Shown: one piece after another, positions 1 through 5,843 of the stretch
Position numbering within the stretch: the stretch's first letter is position 1
Layout: each line of letters begins with the position of its first letter
Source of the DNA: Chloroflexota bacterium
GTDB lineage: Bacteria; Chloroflexota; Ktedonobacteria; Ktedonobacterales; Ktedonobacteraceae
NCBI GenBank assembly: GCA_021828635.1
Contig: JAJZEJ010000654.1
Location: 1 to 7,047, forward strand
Direction of reading: 5' to 3'
DNA length: 7,047 nucleotides
The notes under the pieces: model-generated
What the model saw: only the letters and a program-made list of their open reading frames with translations
Told to the model about the DNA's origin: nothing
Databases searched by the model: none
Position numbers and translations under genes: made by a program

Positions 1-1
1 G

Positions 2-292
2 ATTATCAATATTCATCACAGCTTCTTACCCGCCTTCGTGGGAGCCAGACCGTATGAGCAGGCATTCGAGCGCGGTGTGAAACTGATCGGTGCAACCGCC
101 CATTATGTGACAGAGAACCTGGACGAAGGACCAATTATTGCCCAGGATGTTATCCATTGTAATCACCGCGACACCGTTGACGACTTGATACGCAAGGGAC
201 GCGATGTCGAGCGGCGTGTGTTAGCCGAGGCGGTACGCCAACATACCTCAGATCGCGTGCTGGTGTACGGCAACAAAACGATTGTTTTTTAG
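2..292 (+). CDS. purU: Formyltetrahydrofolate deformylase, C-terminal part (5' end outside window)
   Basis: Hydrolyses 10-formyltetrahydrofolate to formate and tetrahydrofolate in the cytoplasm, balancing one-carbon pools. The frame is open from the first bases and gives 96 residues, about the last third of a protein that is usually near 280 residues; the N-terminal ACT domain and start lie upstream. The formyltransferase core begins at [11 protein letters not shown]. Asn3, His5 and Asp41 (in LDEGPII) have the spacing of the Asn/His/Asp catalytic triad of the glycinamide ribonucleotide formyltransferase fold (Asn106, His108 and Asp144 in PurN). The segments [14 protein letters not shown] and IGATAHYVT are typical of PurU rather than PurN or Fmt, and the C-terminus ([11 protein letters not shown]) matches the usual PurU ending. 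It stops 21 bp before the next gene on the same strand, so the two are probably co-transcribed. An internal GTG at 38 is not the start, because family homology continues through it. Confidence 0.95.
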   Translation: MINIHHSFLPAFVGARPYEQAFERGVKLIGATAHYVTENLDEGPIIAQDVIHCNHRDTVDDLIRKGRDVERRVLAEAVRQHTSDRVLVYGNKTIVF

Positions 293-313
293 TCAGTCAG
301 GAGAAAGCAAGCC

Positions 314-1420
314 ATGGCCGCCTATAATATCCGCCAACAAGAGGTTGCAAGCAAACTTGCACGCTTACGCGAACGATTACTAGCACATCGCCTCGATGGC
401 GTAAAATTAAATCTCATCCCCAACACTGCCTGGATTACAGCAGGCGCTAGCACGTATGTTGGTGAAGGTACGGATATAGCGGCATCTTCCATTCTGGTAA
501 CAAGTGATCACGCCTATGTCCTCACCGATGGCGTTGAGTCACCACGCCTGCGCCAGGAAGAAGGATTGGAAGAGCTAGGTTTTGAGTTCATCGTCGAACC
601 CTGGTATGCACGGGGCAAATTTGCCGCCAATTTCGGTGCGAAGCAGCGCATGGGCGAAGATGTAGCGGGGCATCATGTCAATATGAGCGACGAACTACGC
701 CATCTACGCACGGTTCTACACCCCAACGAAGTTGCACGCCTGCGCCGTATCAGTCGCACCACCGCAGAGATCATGGGCGAAGTAGCCCGCTCGCTGCGTC
801 CAGGCATCACGGAATATGAGGTAGCAGCACGCTTAGCCTCGGCCAGTCGAAAACGCGGCGGCAGTGCTGTCGTCAATCTGGTTGCCAGCGACGAACGCAT
901 CTACCAGTATCGTCACCCGCTCCCAACTGGCAAAACCATCGAACGCTACGTGATGGCGGTTCTCTGCTTCCGTCACGAGGGTCTCGTTCCAGCAATCACG
1001 CGCCTGGTGCATTTTGGTCCTCTACCAGAAGAGCTGCGAACTAAAGCGCACGCGACAGCTCAAGTTGATGCTAGGCTTATTCTCGGCACACACGCCAACA
1101 AAACAATGGGCGATATGTTCGATATTGCGAAACAGGCTTATCAGGACGTTGGCTATGCTGAAGCCATCGCGGAGCATCATCAAGGTGGCAGCTTCGCCTA
1201 TATGCCTCGTGAAATACTTGCCAGTGAAGGCAGCCCCACCCTCATCGAAGAACATCAGGCATTTGCCTGGAACCCATCTATCCGTGGTGTCAAGTCAGAG
1301 GATAGCATTCTACTTGGCGCGAGTGGACCAGAGGTTCTCACCGAAGTTGTAGCGTGGCCCACCTGGACAGTCAATGTTGACGATCAAAGCATTGCACGCC
1401 CCGCTATACTGGAAGTATAA
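314..1420 (+). CDS. M24 (creatinase/aminopeptidase P) fold protein with degenerate metal site
   Basis: A 368-residue protein with the two-domain layout of M24B peptidases and creatinase: an N-terminal creatinase-type domain (about 10-135) and a C-terminal pita-bread domain (about 140-340). Recognisable blocks are LRPGITEYEVAARL (161-174), a His near the active site in YRHPLPTGK (His201), ITR (228-230), HHQGG (288-292) and GVKSEDSILL (325-333). Aligned by eye to the M24 metal ligands Asp, Asp, His, Glu, Glu, the residues here are Val216, Ala227, His289, Asn320 and Glu329, so three of five are lost and a dinuclear metal site is unlikely. Creatinase is a known metal-free member of this fold, so a non-peptidase hydrolase is possible; the substrate is not known. 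The ATG at 314 follows an AGGAGA ribosome-binding site near 299-304 and lies 21 bp after purU, suggesting one operon. The fold call is firm; the activity is inference. Confidence 0.8.
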   Translation: MAAYNIRQQEVASKLARLRERLLAHRLDGVKLNLIPNTAWITAGASTYVGEGTDIAASSILVTSDHAYVLTDGVESPRLRQEEGLEELGFEFIVEPWYARGKFAANFGAKQRMGEDVAGHHVNMSDELRHLRTVLHPNEVARLRRISRTTAEIMGEVARSLRPGITEYEVAARLASASRKRGGSAVVNLVASDERIYQYRHPLPTGKTIERYVMAVLCFRHEGLVPAITRLVHFGPLPEELRTKAHATAQVDARLILGTHANKTMGDMFDIAKQAYQDVGYAEAIAEHHQGGSFAYMPREILASEGSPTLIEEHQAFAWNPSIRGVKSEDSILLGASGPEVLTEVVAWPTWTVNVDDQSIARPAILEV

Positions 1421-1477
1421 GTCAGTTTGGAATATCATGATGCATGTTGATAACCTAATCAAAGATCACAAAGTGAC

Positions 1478-1501
1478 GCTGCATCAGCATGTTCTGATAG
1501 C
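1478..1501 (+). other. Weak hairpin after the M24-like gene
   Basis: GCT plus ATCAG (1478-1480 and 1483-1487) can pair with CTGAT plus AGC (1494-1501), with a two-base bulge and a six-base loop. The only T run nearby is four bases at 1517-1520, too far away for a good Rho-independent terminator. It may mark the end of the purU-M24 transcript, but the support is slight. Confidence 0.25.
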
Positions 1502-1532
1502 AACAAAATGACAAAATTTTAGCGGATGCTTG

Positions 1533-1561
1533 TTGACATCTCAACTTTATCCTTTTATCAT
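1533..1561 (+). promoter_or_regulatory. Sigma70-type promoter for the gene at 1694
   Basis: A perfect -35 TTGACA (1533-1538) is followed by a 17-bp spacer and a -10 TATCAT (1556-1561, five of six consensus). The predicted transcript starts near 1568 and has a leader of about 125 nt before the ATG at 1694. The -35 element lies inside a small dyad, GTTGA-CATC-TCAAC (1532-1545), which could be an operator half or chance. Confidence 0.7.
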
Positions 1562-1609
1562 AGTATTAGTGTTTTTGATAAGGCAAGGGATCGTTTACGG
1601 TACCACTCT

Positions 1610-1637
1610 GAATCAATAAAAACCCAGCTATTGATTC
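1610..1637 (+). repeat. 9-bp perfect inverted repeat in the 5' leader
   Basis: GAATCAATA (1610-1618) is the exact reverse complement of TATTGATTC (1629-1637), with a 10-base loop. It lies in the predicted leader between the promoter at 1533-1561 and the ATG at 1694. It is AT-rich and has no following T run, so it is not a standard terminator. It could be a leader hairpin or a binding site for a dimeric regulator. Confidence 0.5.
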
Positions 1638-1693
1638 GTCCCACCGGAGAGGTATTGTAGGAATTACTTTGCCCTGGTTGAAGAGGAGCTTTC

Positions 1694-2104
1694 ATGAGCG
1701 AGAGGGTTCTGCACGTACATCGGCCACGCAGACAGACCATTGTACTTAGTGCCGAGGAGCGTATCCTGCTGAACACTGTCATTGACCTACTCATACCTTC
1801 CGATGAAGAGTTTCCTCCACCATCCAGCCTCCATTTTCTCGATGAGTTTATCCTAAGCCTGGTACCCAGCAGCGCCAGCAAAACAACATTGATGTTGAAC
1901 GAGAGGCGTCTAAACGCCATGTTCCGCGATCTTAATATGGAGGCAGGTGGCAGTTTTTGTAGTGCGAACATAGAGACTCAGGAGCGATTGCTCAAGGGTC
2001 TGGAACAGCGCGAACCCGCGTTTTATCAGGAACTATGGACATTGGCAAACCATAGCTACTATACACGACTCGCAACCTTATCCTCTCCTATAGGAGTATC
2101 GTAG
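1694..2104 (+). CDS. Gluconate 2-dehydrogenase subunit 3-like protein
   Basis: A 136-residue protein resembling the small subunit family of gluconate 2-dehydrogenase and related GMC-type membrane dehydrogenases. The family pattern is visible at the N-terminal LSAEERILLNTVIDLLIPSDEEFP (about 18-41) and in the later part, ETQERLLKGLE and FYQELWTLANHSYYT (about 98-127), where family members usually have a phenylalanine-rich stretch ending in GYYT or GYFT; here the Gly is Ser. These subunits normally accompany a flavin-containing GMC oxidoreductase and sometimes a cytochrome c, and are often exported. No partner gene lies in this window and no Tat or Sec signal is evident, so the role is unclear. 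The start is supported by GAGGAG at 1683-1688, five bases before the ATG, and by the promoter at 1533-1561. The reading frame ends soon after the conserved block, close to the usual family end. Confidence 0.6.
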   Translation: MSERVLHVHRPRRQTIVLSAEERILLNTVIDLLIPSDEEFPPPSSLHFLDEFILSLVPSSASKTTLMLNERRLNAMFRDLNMEAGGSFCSANIETQERLLKGLEQREPAFYQELWTLANHSYYTRLATLSSPIGVS

Positions 2105-2114
2105 CCGATATTTC

Positions 2115-2195
2115 ATGAGCAGGCGTGAAAGTAGTTCCCAGCGTCGTGACCTATTTTCCAACGTAGTATTTCTTTCAGCTTTCACGTCTGCTCAT
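2115..2195. repeat. 17-bp inverted repeat filling the convergent intergenic gap
   Basis: ATGAGCAGGCGTGAAAG (2115-2131) is the reverse complement of 2179-2195 apart from one position, which becomes a G-U wobble in a plus-strand RNA and an A-C mismatch in a minus-strand RNA. The loop is 47 nt. The element starts 10 bp after the stop of the plus-strand gene and ends 12 bp before the stop of the minus-strand pseudokinase, so it could end transcription from both sides or protect 3' ends. There is no T run after either arm and the loop is long, so a dispersed repeat or small mobile remnant is also possible. Confidence 0.7.
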
Positions 2196-2207
2196 CTCTA
2201 CTGACAA

Positions 2208-3122
2208 TTAAAACAGAGCGACAGATGGCCATAAAGCGGGCGTGCGATGTGCATGAACTGCTATATGGCGTCTCTCTTCCTGGCCCATCACTTCCGAAGA
2301 CGAGAACGCCGTATGCAGAGCCAACGCGAACTCTTCCACATAGGGGAAACGCTGCTCTGGTAGTTTCGCCAGCGCACAATGAATAACGCGCCCGACCAGT
2401 GACGGTAAATCAGGACGCCGCTCTTGCAAGGATGGCAATGCATCACCTGTATGCCTCACCATAATCTCCTCAGCAGTCTCCCCATCATAGGGGAGTTCGC
2501 CAGTTAATAAGCGATAACAGAGTACACCAAGTGCATAGATGTCACAGGCACGGCTATGTATGCCAAACCCTTGCTCTGGTGCCATATAGTAGATATTACC
2601 CTCACCAATGTGCGTCATCAGCGTTTGACCGGTGCAATAGGGACTCTGCATGCTGAAATTCGACAGCAAGATCTCGCCATCATCGCCAAAATACATACTC
2701 GATGGCTGGATATTGCCATGCACAATGTGTCGCTCATGGGCATATTGGAGAGCAGAACAAAGTTGTAGCATGATTTTCTCGATGAGTGAGAGTGAAAACT
2801 GTGAATATGGCTGTTTTCGCAGTGTCTGTTCAAGTGTGGGTACAGCAGGTAAAGCTGTGATAGCATACAACAGGTCATCGCCACTACCAAATTCTAGCAA
2901 AGGCAAAATATGCGGATGCTGACAACGCCAGACTTTCTCTACCTCTGCCTGAAAATGCTCTCGAAAAGCCATAGCATCGGGGAACGGTGGTTTGAATAGA
3001 CGCATAAGTACATCATAGCCGCCACGTGTGATCGGTCGCGCACGATACAATTCTACCGACCCCTCACGAGCAAGACGCTCTAATAAAAAGTAGTCTCCAA
3101 CAATTACACCTTCGAGTTCCAC
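2208..3122 (-). CDS. Pkn2-type pseudokinase, soluble
   Basis: A 304-residue protein that is almost entirely one Ser/Thr kinase fold (about 10-273) with a short tail and no membrane segment. The catalytic motifs are broken throughout: the glycine loop reads LAREGSVEL (17-25) with two of the three glycines lost; the VAIK lysine is Arg41 in VLMR; HRD reads HGN (135-137); KPxN reads QPSS (139-142); DFG reads NFS (155-157). Structural marks remain: a Glu at the alpha-C position (about Glu60), APEQ (181-184), the F-helix Asp in CDIYALGV (Asp194) and the late Arg258. Catalysis is therefore unlikely, and a regulatory or scaffold role is the natural inference. The GTG start overlaps the preceding kinase-like gene's stop by one base (TAGTG), and an AGGA site (3130-3133) lies seven bases upstream inside that gene, so translation is probably coupled. 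Its N-terminus MELEGVIVGDY parallels MSDLEGVLLGDY of its neighbour, pointing to tandem duplication. Confidence 0.88.
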   Translation of the reverse strand: MELEGVIVGDYFLLERLAREGSVELYRARPITRGGYDVLMRLFKPPFPDAMAFREHFQAEVEKVWRCQHPHILPLLEFGSGDDLLYAITALPAVPTLEQTLRKQPYSQFSLSLIEKIMLQLCSALQYAHERHIVHGNIQPSSMYFGDDGEILLSNFSMQSPYCTGQTLMTHIGEGNIYYMAPEQGFGIHSRACDIYALGVLCYRLLTGELPYDGETAEEIMVRHTGDALPSLQERRPDLPSLVGRVIHCALAKLPEQRFPYVEEFALALHTAFSSSEVMGQEERRHIAVHAHRTPALWPSVALF

Positions 3123-4738
3123 TATTCTTTCCTCATCACTATGAGCCGATGCCCATTGTTATTAGCAGAATGATCATCATTTATAACAGCGACATAGCTA
3201 TACATCTGCGTCGGCAACAGTTGATACACGCCTGATTGTTGTAGATGTGGTGGGAAAAGGAACGCTGAGAGCAAAGCGCCTAGCAGACCGATCAGTAGCA
3301 GAATTACCACGATGATCGGTAGCCAGCGATGGAGCAGCGACTTTTCTTGCGATTTTTCCGTTATATTCTCCGCATCGTTTACTATACCCTGTGCATCCTT
3401 CTCTCTTTGCGCATCAGCCTCATCCGGTGCTATTGCGGAAACAGGTGTCTTCTCAAGATAGCCACTGGCGGTCAAAGGAATTGGCGAAGACGGCTTGCCA
3501 AAACCATCTTGTACTAATGGCGACCACTCAGCCGGATCGGCAGACCAGAAGAGAGATGCACTATCCCATGTGTCATCCCGCAAGAAATGCTTCTTGCGTA
3601 CCTGGGTAATATCAGAATCATCTACCTCGTCCACTGAACCAAGATTGAGCAATGGTGGTGCAAATAAAGATGGCGAGAATTGCGAAGGTTGCGGAGATTC
3701 TAGTTGTGGGATGGGTGTTTGTGGCAGCATTGCCACTTCAGGCGTGCTAAATGTTATAAAAGGTGGCACTGGTGTCACAGGCGTCTTAGAGTCCATCACT
3801 GGAGCATTGGAGAGCGTCCGTGTGACTCGTGGTAACGGGCTACTTAATGCGGTAGCTTGCATTGGAGCAATCATACGAGCTACAGGTGAGGCGACCGGAG
3901 CCATCACGACGGCAGTTTGGAGCGCATTACTTAGTTCTTGCGCCGAAGTAAAACGATCATCGGCGCGTTTCTGCATCGCCAGCAAAATCACCCCATTCAC
4001 AGCATCCGAAATCGAGGGAACTATAGCACGTGCCGAGGGTGTCGGCTGACGCACATGCTTGAGCAACACCTCTACCGGCGTTTGACCCCCAAAAGGCGGC
4101 ACACCGGTCAGAATACGGAAGAGCAACACACCCAGCGCGTAGATGTCGCTAGCCTTTTTCACGATTCCCAGCGACTGTTCTGGCGCGGCATACTCGGCTA
4201 AGCCCCAGCCCACTTTAGTCAATGATTGTTGCGAGTCGTCGTAGCCACGCACAATGCCAAAATCGGTTAGTAGGATACGTCCATCAGGACCAATAAAAAC
4301 ATTGCCCGGCTTGAGGTTGCCATGAATGACGCTCTGCTCATGTGCATACTGGATGGCACTACATAATTGCTGCATAATCGGTAGCGCCTGCATGGCAGAG
4401 AAGCGCCCACCGACACGCAGCAACAGATCATCCAACGTCCCGCTAGCGACAAAAGGCGTCACGAGATAGAGCAGGTCTTCGCCCTCGCCATATTCCAGGC
4501 ACGGTAGAATGTGTGGATGCTCAAATTGCCCCAACTTTTCAGCCACACTGAGGAAATATTCGCGGAATGCCGCACGCCGGGCGTGCATTGGGCGAAACAC
4601 TTTCACTACTACATCATGCCCACCCTCGGTATCCACTTCATTCATACGCCGCGCCCGATATACATCCGCGATGCCGCCCTTGCCAAGACTATGCAAAAGC
4701 AAATAATCACCCAGTAGAACGCCTTCCAGATCAGACAT
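3122..4738 (-). CDS. Membrane-anchored Ser/Thr protein kinase-like protein (HGN in place of HRD)
   Basis: 538 residues: a kinase domain (about 10-275), a long Pro/Ser/Thr-rich and acidic linker (about 278-466), one transmembrane helix (about 473-495) and a roughly 43-residue C-terminal segment predicted outside the membrane. The glycine loop LGKGGIADV (18-26), the ATP lysine (Lys46 in VVVK), TDFG (158-161), APEQ (185-188) and Asp198 in SDIYALGV are all intact. The catalytic loop reads HGNLKPGN (139-146), so the usual HRD aspartate is Asn141, and the alpha-C Glu position seems to be Val65. It may bind ATP and phosphorylate weakly or not at all. I chose the start at 4738 because it follows a GGAG site by six bases, and because MSDLEGVLLGDY lines up with the start of the paralog downstream. 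The frame stays open to an ATG at 4807 with no ribosome-binding site, which would add 23 residues. It is coupled to the pseudokinase gene by a one-base overlap. Confidence 0.9.
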   Translation of the reverse strand: MSDLEGVLLGDYLLLHSLGKGGIADVYRARRMNEVDTEGGHDVVVKVFRPMHARRAAFREYFLSVAEKLGQFEHPHILPCLEYGEGEDLLYLVTPFVASGTLDDLLLRVGGRFSAMQALPIMQQLCSAIQYAHEQSVIHGNLKPGNVFIGPDGRILLTDFGIVRGYDDSQQSLTKVGWGLAEYAAPEQSLGIVKKASDIYALGVLLFRILTGVPPFGGQTPVEVLLKHVRQPTPSARAIVPSISDAVNGVILLAMQKRADDRFTSAQELSNALQTAVVMAPVASPVARMIAPMQATALSSPLPRVTRTLSNAPVMDSKTPVTPVPPFITFSTPEVAMLPQTPIPQLESPQPSQFSPSLFAPPLLNLGSVDEVDDSDITQVRKKHFLRDDTWDSASLFWSADPAEWSPLVQDGFGKPSSPIPLTASGYLEKTPVSAIAPDEADAQREKDAQGIVNDAENITEKSQEKSLLHRWLPIIVVILLLIGLLGALLSAFLFPPHLQQSGVYQLLPTQMYSYVAVINDDHSANNNGHRLIVMRKE

Positions 4739-4869
4739 ACCAGACTCCATAAAACTTTGCGCTTTCCTGTCCCATACCTTCGAGAAGAACCCTAACACAG
4801 CGTGCATTAGCTTGATACATCGAACTAAACGGAAGATGTTCTACCTTTTCGTTGAAAGTTACCCAAAGC
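4739..4869 (-). other. Intergenic spacer between methyltransferase and kinase-like genes
   Basis: 131 bp between two minus-strand genes. The best promoter-like match is TTGGGT, a 17-bp spacer, then TAGAAC, which is poor. No convincing terminator is visible after the methyltransferase. The kinase-like pair could be read through from the methyltransferase promoter or have its own weak or non-sigma70 promoter here. Confidence 0.4.
4745..4748 (-). promoter_or_regulatory. Ribosome-binding site that decides the kinase-like gene start
   Basis: On the minus strand GGAG lies six bases before the ATG at 4738. The alternative ATG at 4750 has only AGGAAA about 12 bases upstream, and the one at 4807 has no purine-rich site. 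This favours the shorter protein. Confidence 0.6.
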
Positions 4870-5586
4870 TCATACTTTGACAAAGCTTAAAATCATGAAG
4901 AAAGGGAAATGATAACCTACCGGAATCAAGGTATCGGGGCGGCGTTTGAACGTGCCTTCGGGCGTAGGAACATCAACTAACCGCTCAAGCACAAATCCAG
5001 CGGAAGTGGCGGCATCCAGATATTCTTGCAACGTGCGATGATAAAAATGTACCTTCACGCCTGCCTCAGCCATGCCTCGATAGGAGAAAGCTTTGCCGGA
5101 ATCCGCAAAATACTCGGTCAAATGACCACGCACAACGAGGGAATAGGGGTTGTTCAGAAAGAATACAGCTCGCCCACCAATTTTGAGCGCATTTGCTAGC
5201 GTGGTGAGAAAGCCACGATAATCGTAGACATCGTTCAGCACAAAAAAGCTCGCCACCAGATCGAAGTGTTGCTGATACTCAGGAAGTGGCTGACAGAGAT
5301 CGGCAACCTGATAGGTAATCTTGCCATCAGAGTCTTTGGTACGTGCAAGCTCCACCATGTTCGGCGCAATATCAATGCCCGTCACAATGGCTTCTCGCTG
5401 AGCAAGAATATGCGAAAGATAACCTTCGCCGCAACCAGCATCTAGCACAGTCAAGCTAGAAACATCGCCTACTACATCTAAAAAGCTCGTTATAGCACTA
5501 TCGTTTTCTGCAAGAGCCTCACGCTTGGCAACAAAGTCGGCATATTGAGGGGCCACATCGTTATAGGCATCAATCTTATATGTCAT
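4870..5586 (-). CDS. Class I SAM-dependent methyltransferase
   Basis: A 238-residue cytoplasmic protein with a standard seven-strand Rossmann methyltransferase fold. Motif I is VLDAGCGEGYLS (47-58), the acidic residue at the end of strand two is Asp72 in TGIDIAPNMVELAR, motif II/III lies near YQVADLCQPLP (92-102), and FDLVASFFVLNDV (108-120) is the motif IV region, followed by the helix with FLTTLANALKIGGRAVF. The opening DAYNDVAPQYADF is typical of the UbiE/Methyltransf_11 or _25 type small-molecule enzymes. The C-terminal third (about 145-238), with HFYHRTLQEYLDAATSAGF, should form the substrate lid, but the substrate cannot be named. The start is well supported by AAGGAG (5593-5598 on the opposite strand) six bases before the ATG. 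It is divergent from the PadR gene, sharing a 257-bp control region, so shared regulation is possible. Confidence 0.88.
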   Translation of the reverse strand: MTYKIDAYNDVAPQYADFVAKREALAENDSAITSFLDVVGDVSSLTVLDAGCGEGYLSHILAQREAIVTGIDIAPNMVELARTKDSDGKITYQVADLCQPLPEYQQHFDLVASFFVLNDVYDYRGFLTTLANALKIGGRAVFFLNNPYSLVVRGHLTEYFADSGKAFSYRGMAEAGVKVHFYHRTLQEYLDAATSAGFVLERLVDVPTPEGTFKRRPDTLIPVGYHFPFFMILSFVKV

Positions 5587-5607
5587 GGCAAGCTCCTTCT
5601 GCTGTCC

Positions 5608-5647
5608 AATGCTCTTATTCTTGTTATGCTATCAAGTAGAGAGCATT
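5608..5647 (-). repeat. 8-bp inverted repeat in the methyltransferase leader
   Basis: AATGCTCT (5608-5615) and AGAGCATT (5640-5647) are exact reverse complements. A nested CTTG/CAAG pair (5620-5623 and 5633-5636) would lengthen the stem. One arm overlaps the proposed -10 element and the rest covers the likely transcript start, so it could be an operator or a leader hairpin. Confidence 0.4.
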
Positions 5648-5672
5648 GTATCACATCCTAAATTTTTATCAG
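5645..5672 (-). promoter_or_regulatory. Candidate extended -10 promoter for the methyltransferase
   Basis: On the minus strand TGATACAAT gives an extended -10 (TGn plus TACAAT at 5650-5645). A weak -35-like CTGATA (5672-5667) lies 16 bp upstream. The predicted start near 5638 leaves a leader of about 50 nt. Confidence 0.5.
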
Positions 5673-5725
5673 CCGACATCTGGCAACCAATTTATCAGAT
5701 TGCAAAAAAATCACTACCAAAGGGC

Positions 5726-5755
5726 TTGACAAGAATACGATATATCGGTTATAGT
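5726..5755 (+). promoter_or_regulatory. Sigma70-type promoter for the PadR gene
   Basis: A perfect -35 TTGACA (5726-5731) is followed by an 18-bp spacer and a -10 TATAGT (5750-5755, five of six consensus). The predicted start near 5762 gives a leader of about 80 nt. The spacer and start region are covered by the two arms of the inverted repeat at 5732-5779. Confidence 0.75.
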
Positions 5756-5779
5756 ATCAGTAACGATATATCGTATTCT
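5732..5779. promoter_or_regulatory. Perfect 16-bp inverted repeat, probable operator of the PadR regulator
   Basis: AGAATACGATATATCG (5732-5747) is the exact reverse complement of 5764-5779, with a 16-bp centre. Each arm also contains the self-palindrome CGATATATCG (5738-5747 and 5764-5773), so the site holds two dimer-sized palindromes inside one larger dyad. The -10 element sits in the centre and the arms cover the -35/-10 spacer and the transcript start. Occupancy would block RNA polymerase, which fits the autorepression common among PadR proteins. That PadR binds here is inference. Confidence 0.75.
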
Positions 5780-5843
5780 CACAAAGAGCATACGAAACGC
5801 AACAAGCAATACCTGAGCAAGGTAAAGAAAGGATACAAACTTT

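Noticed and set aside
1558..1971. 137-residue minus-strand reading frame over the promoter, leader and start of the subunit 3-like gene
   Set aside because: It overlaps a plus-strand gene with recognisable family motifs, a good ribosome-binding site and a promoter. Its own translation is basic and Ser/Arg-rich without recognisable motifs.
3495..4049. 184-residue plus-strand reading frame inside the kinase-like gene
   Set aside because: It is antisense to the Pro/Ser/Thr-rich linker and end of the kinase domain. Its Gly/Ser/Thr/Ala-rich composition reflects the opposite strand codons and there are no domain motifs.
4739..4807. 23-residue N-terminal extension of the kinase-like protein from the ATG at 4807
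   Set aside because: There is no ribosome-binding site before that ATG and the paralog has no equivalent extension, whereas the ATG at 4738 has a well-placed GGAG. It remains possible but less likely.
4869..4893. AAGCT/AGCTT symmetry at the end of the methyltransferase gene as a terminator
   Set aside because: The stem is only five base pairs with a long loop, it lies mainly in coding sequence, and no T run follows it on the minus strand.
5738..5773. CRISPR-like repeat suggested by the two copies of CGATATATCG
   Set aside because: There are only two copies, they are palindromic, and they sit in a promoter. They are better explained as operator half-sites.
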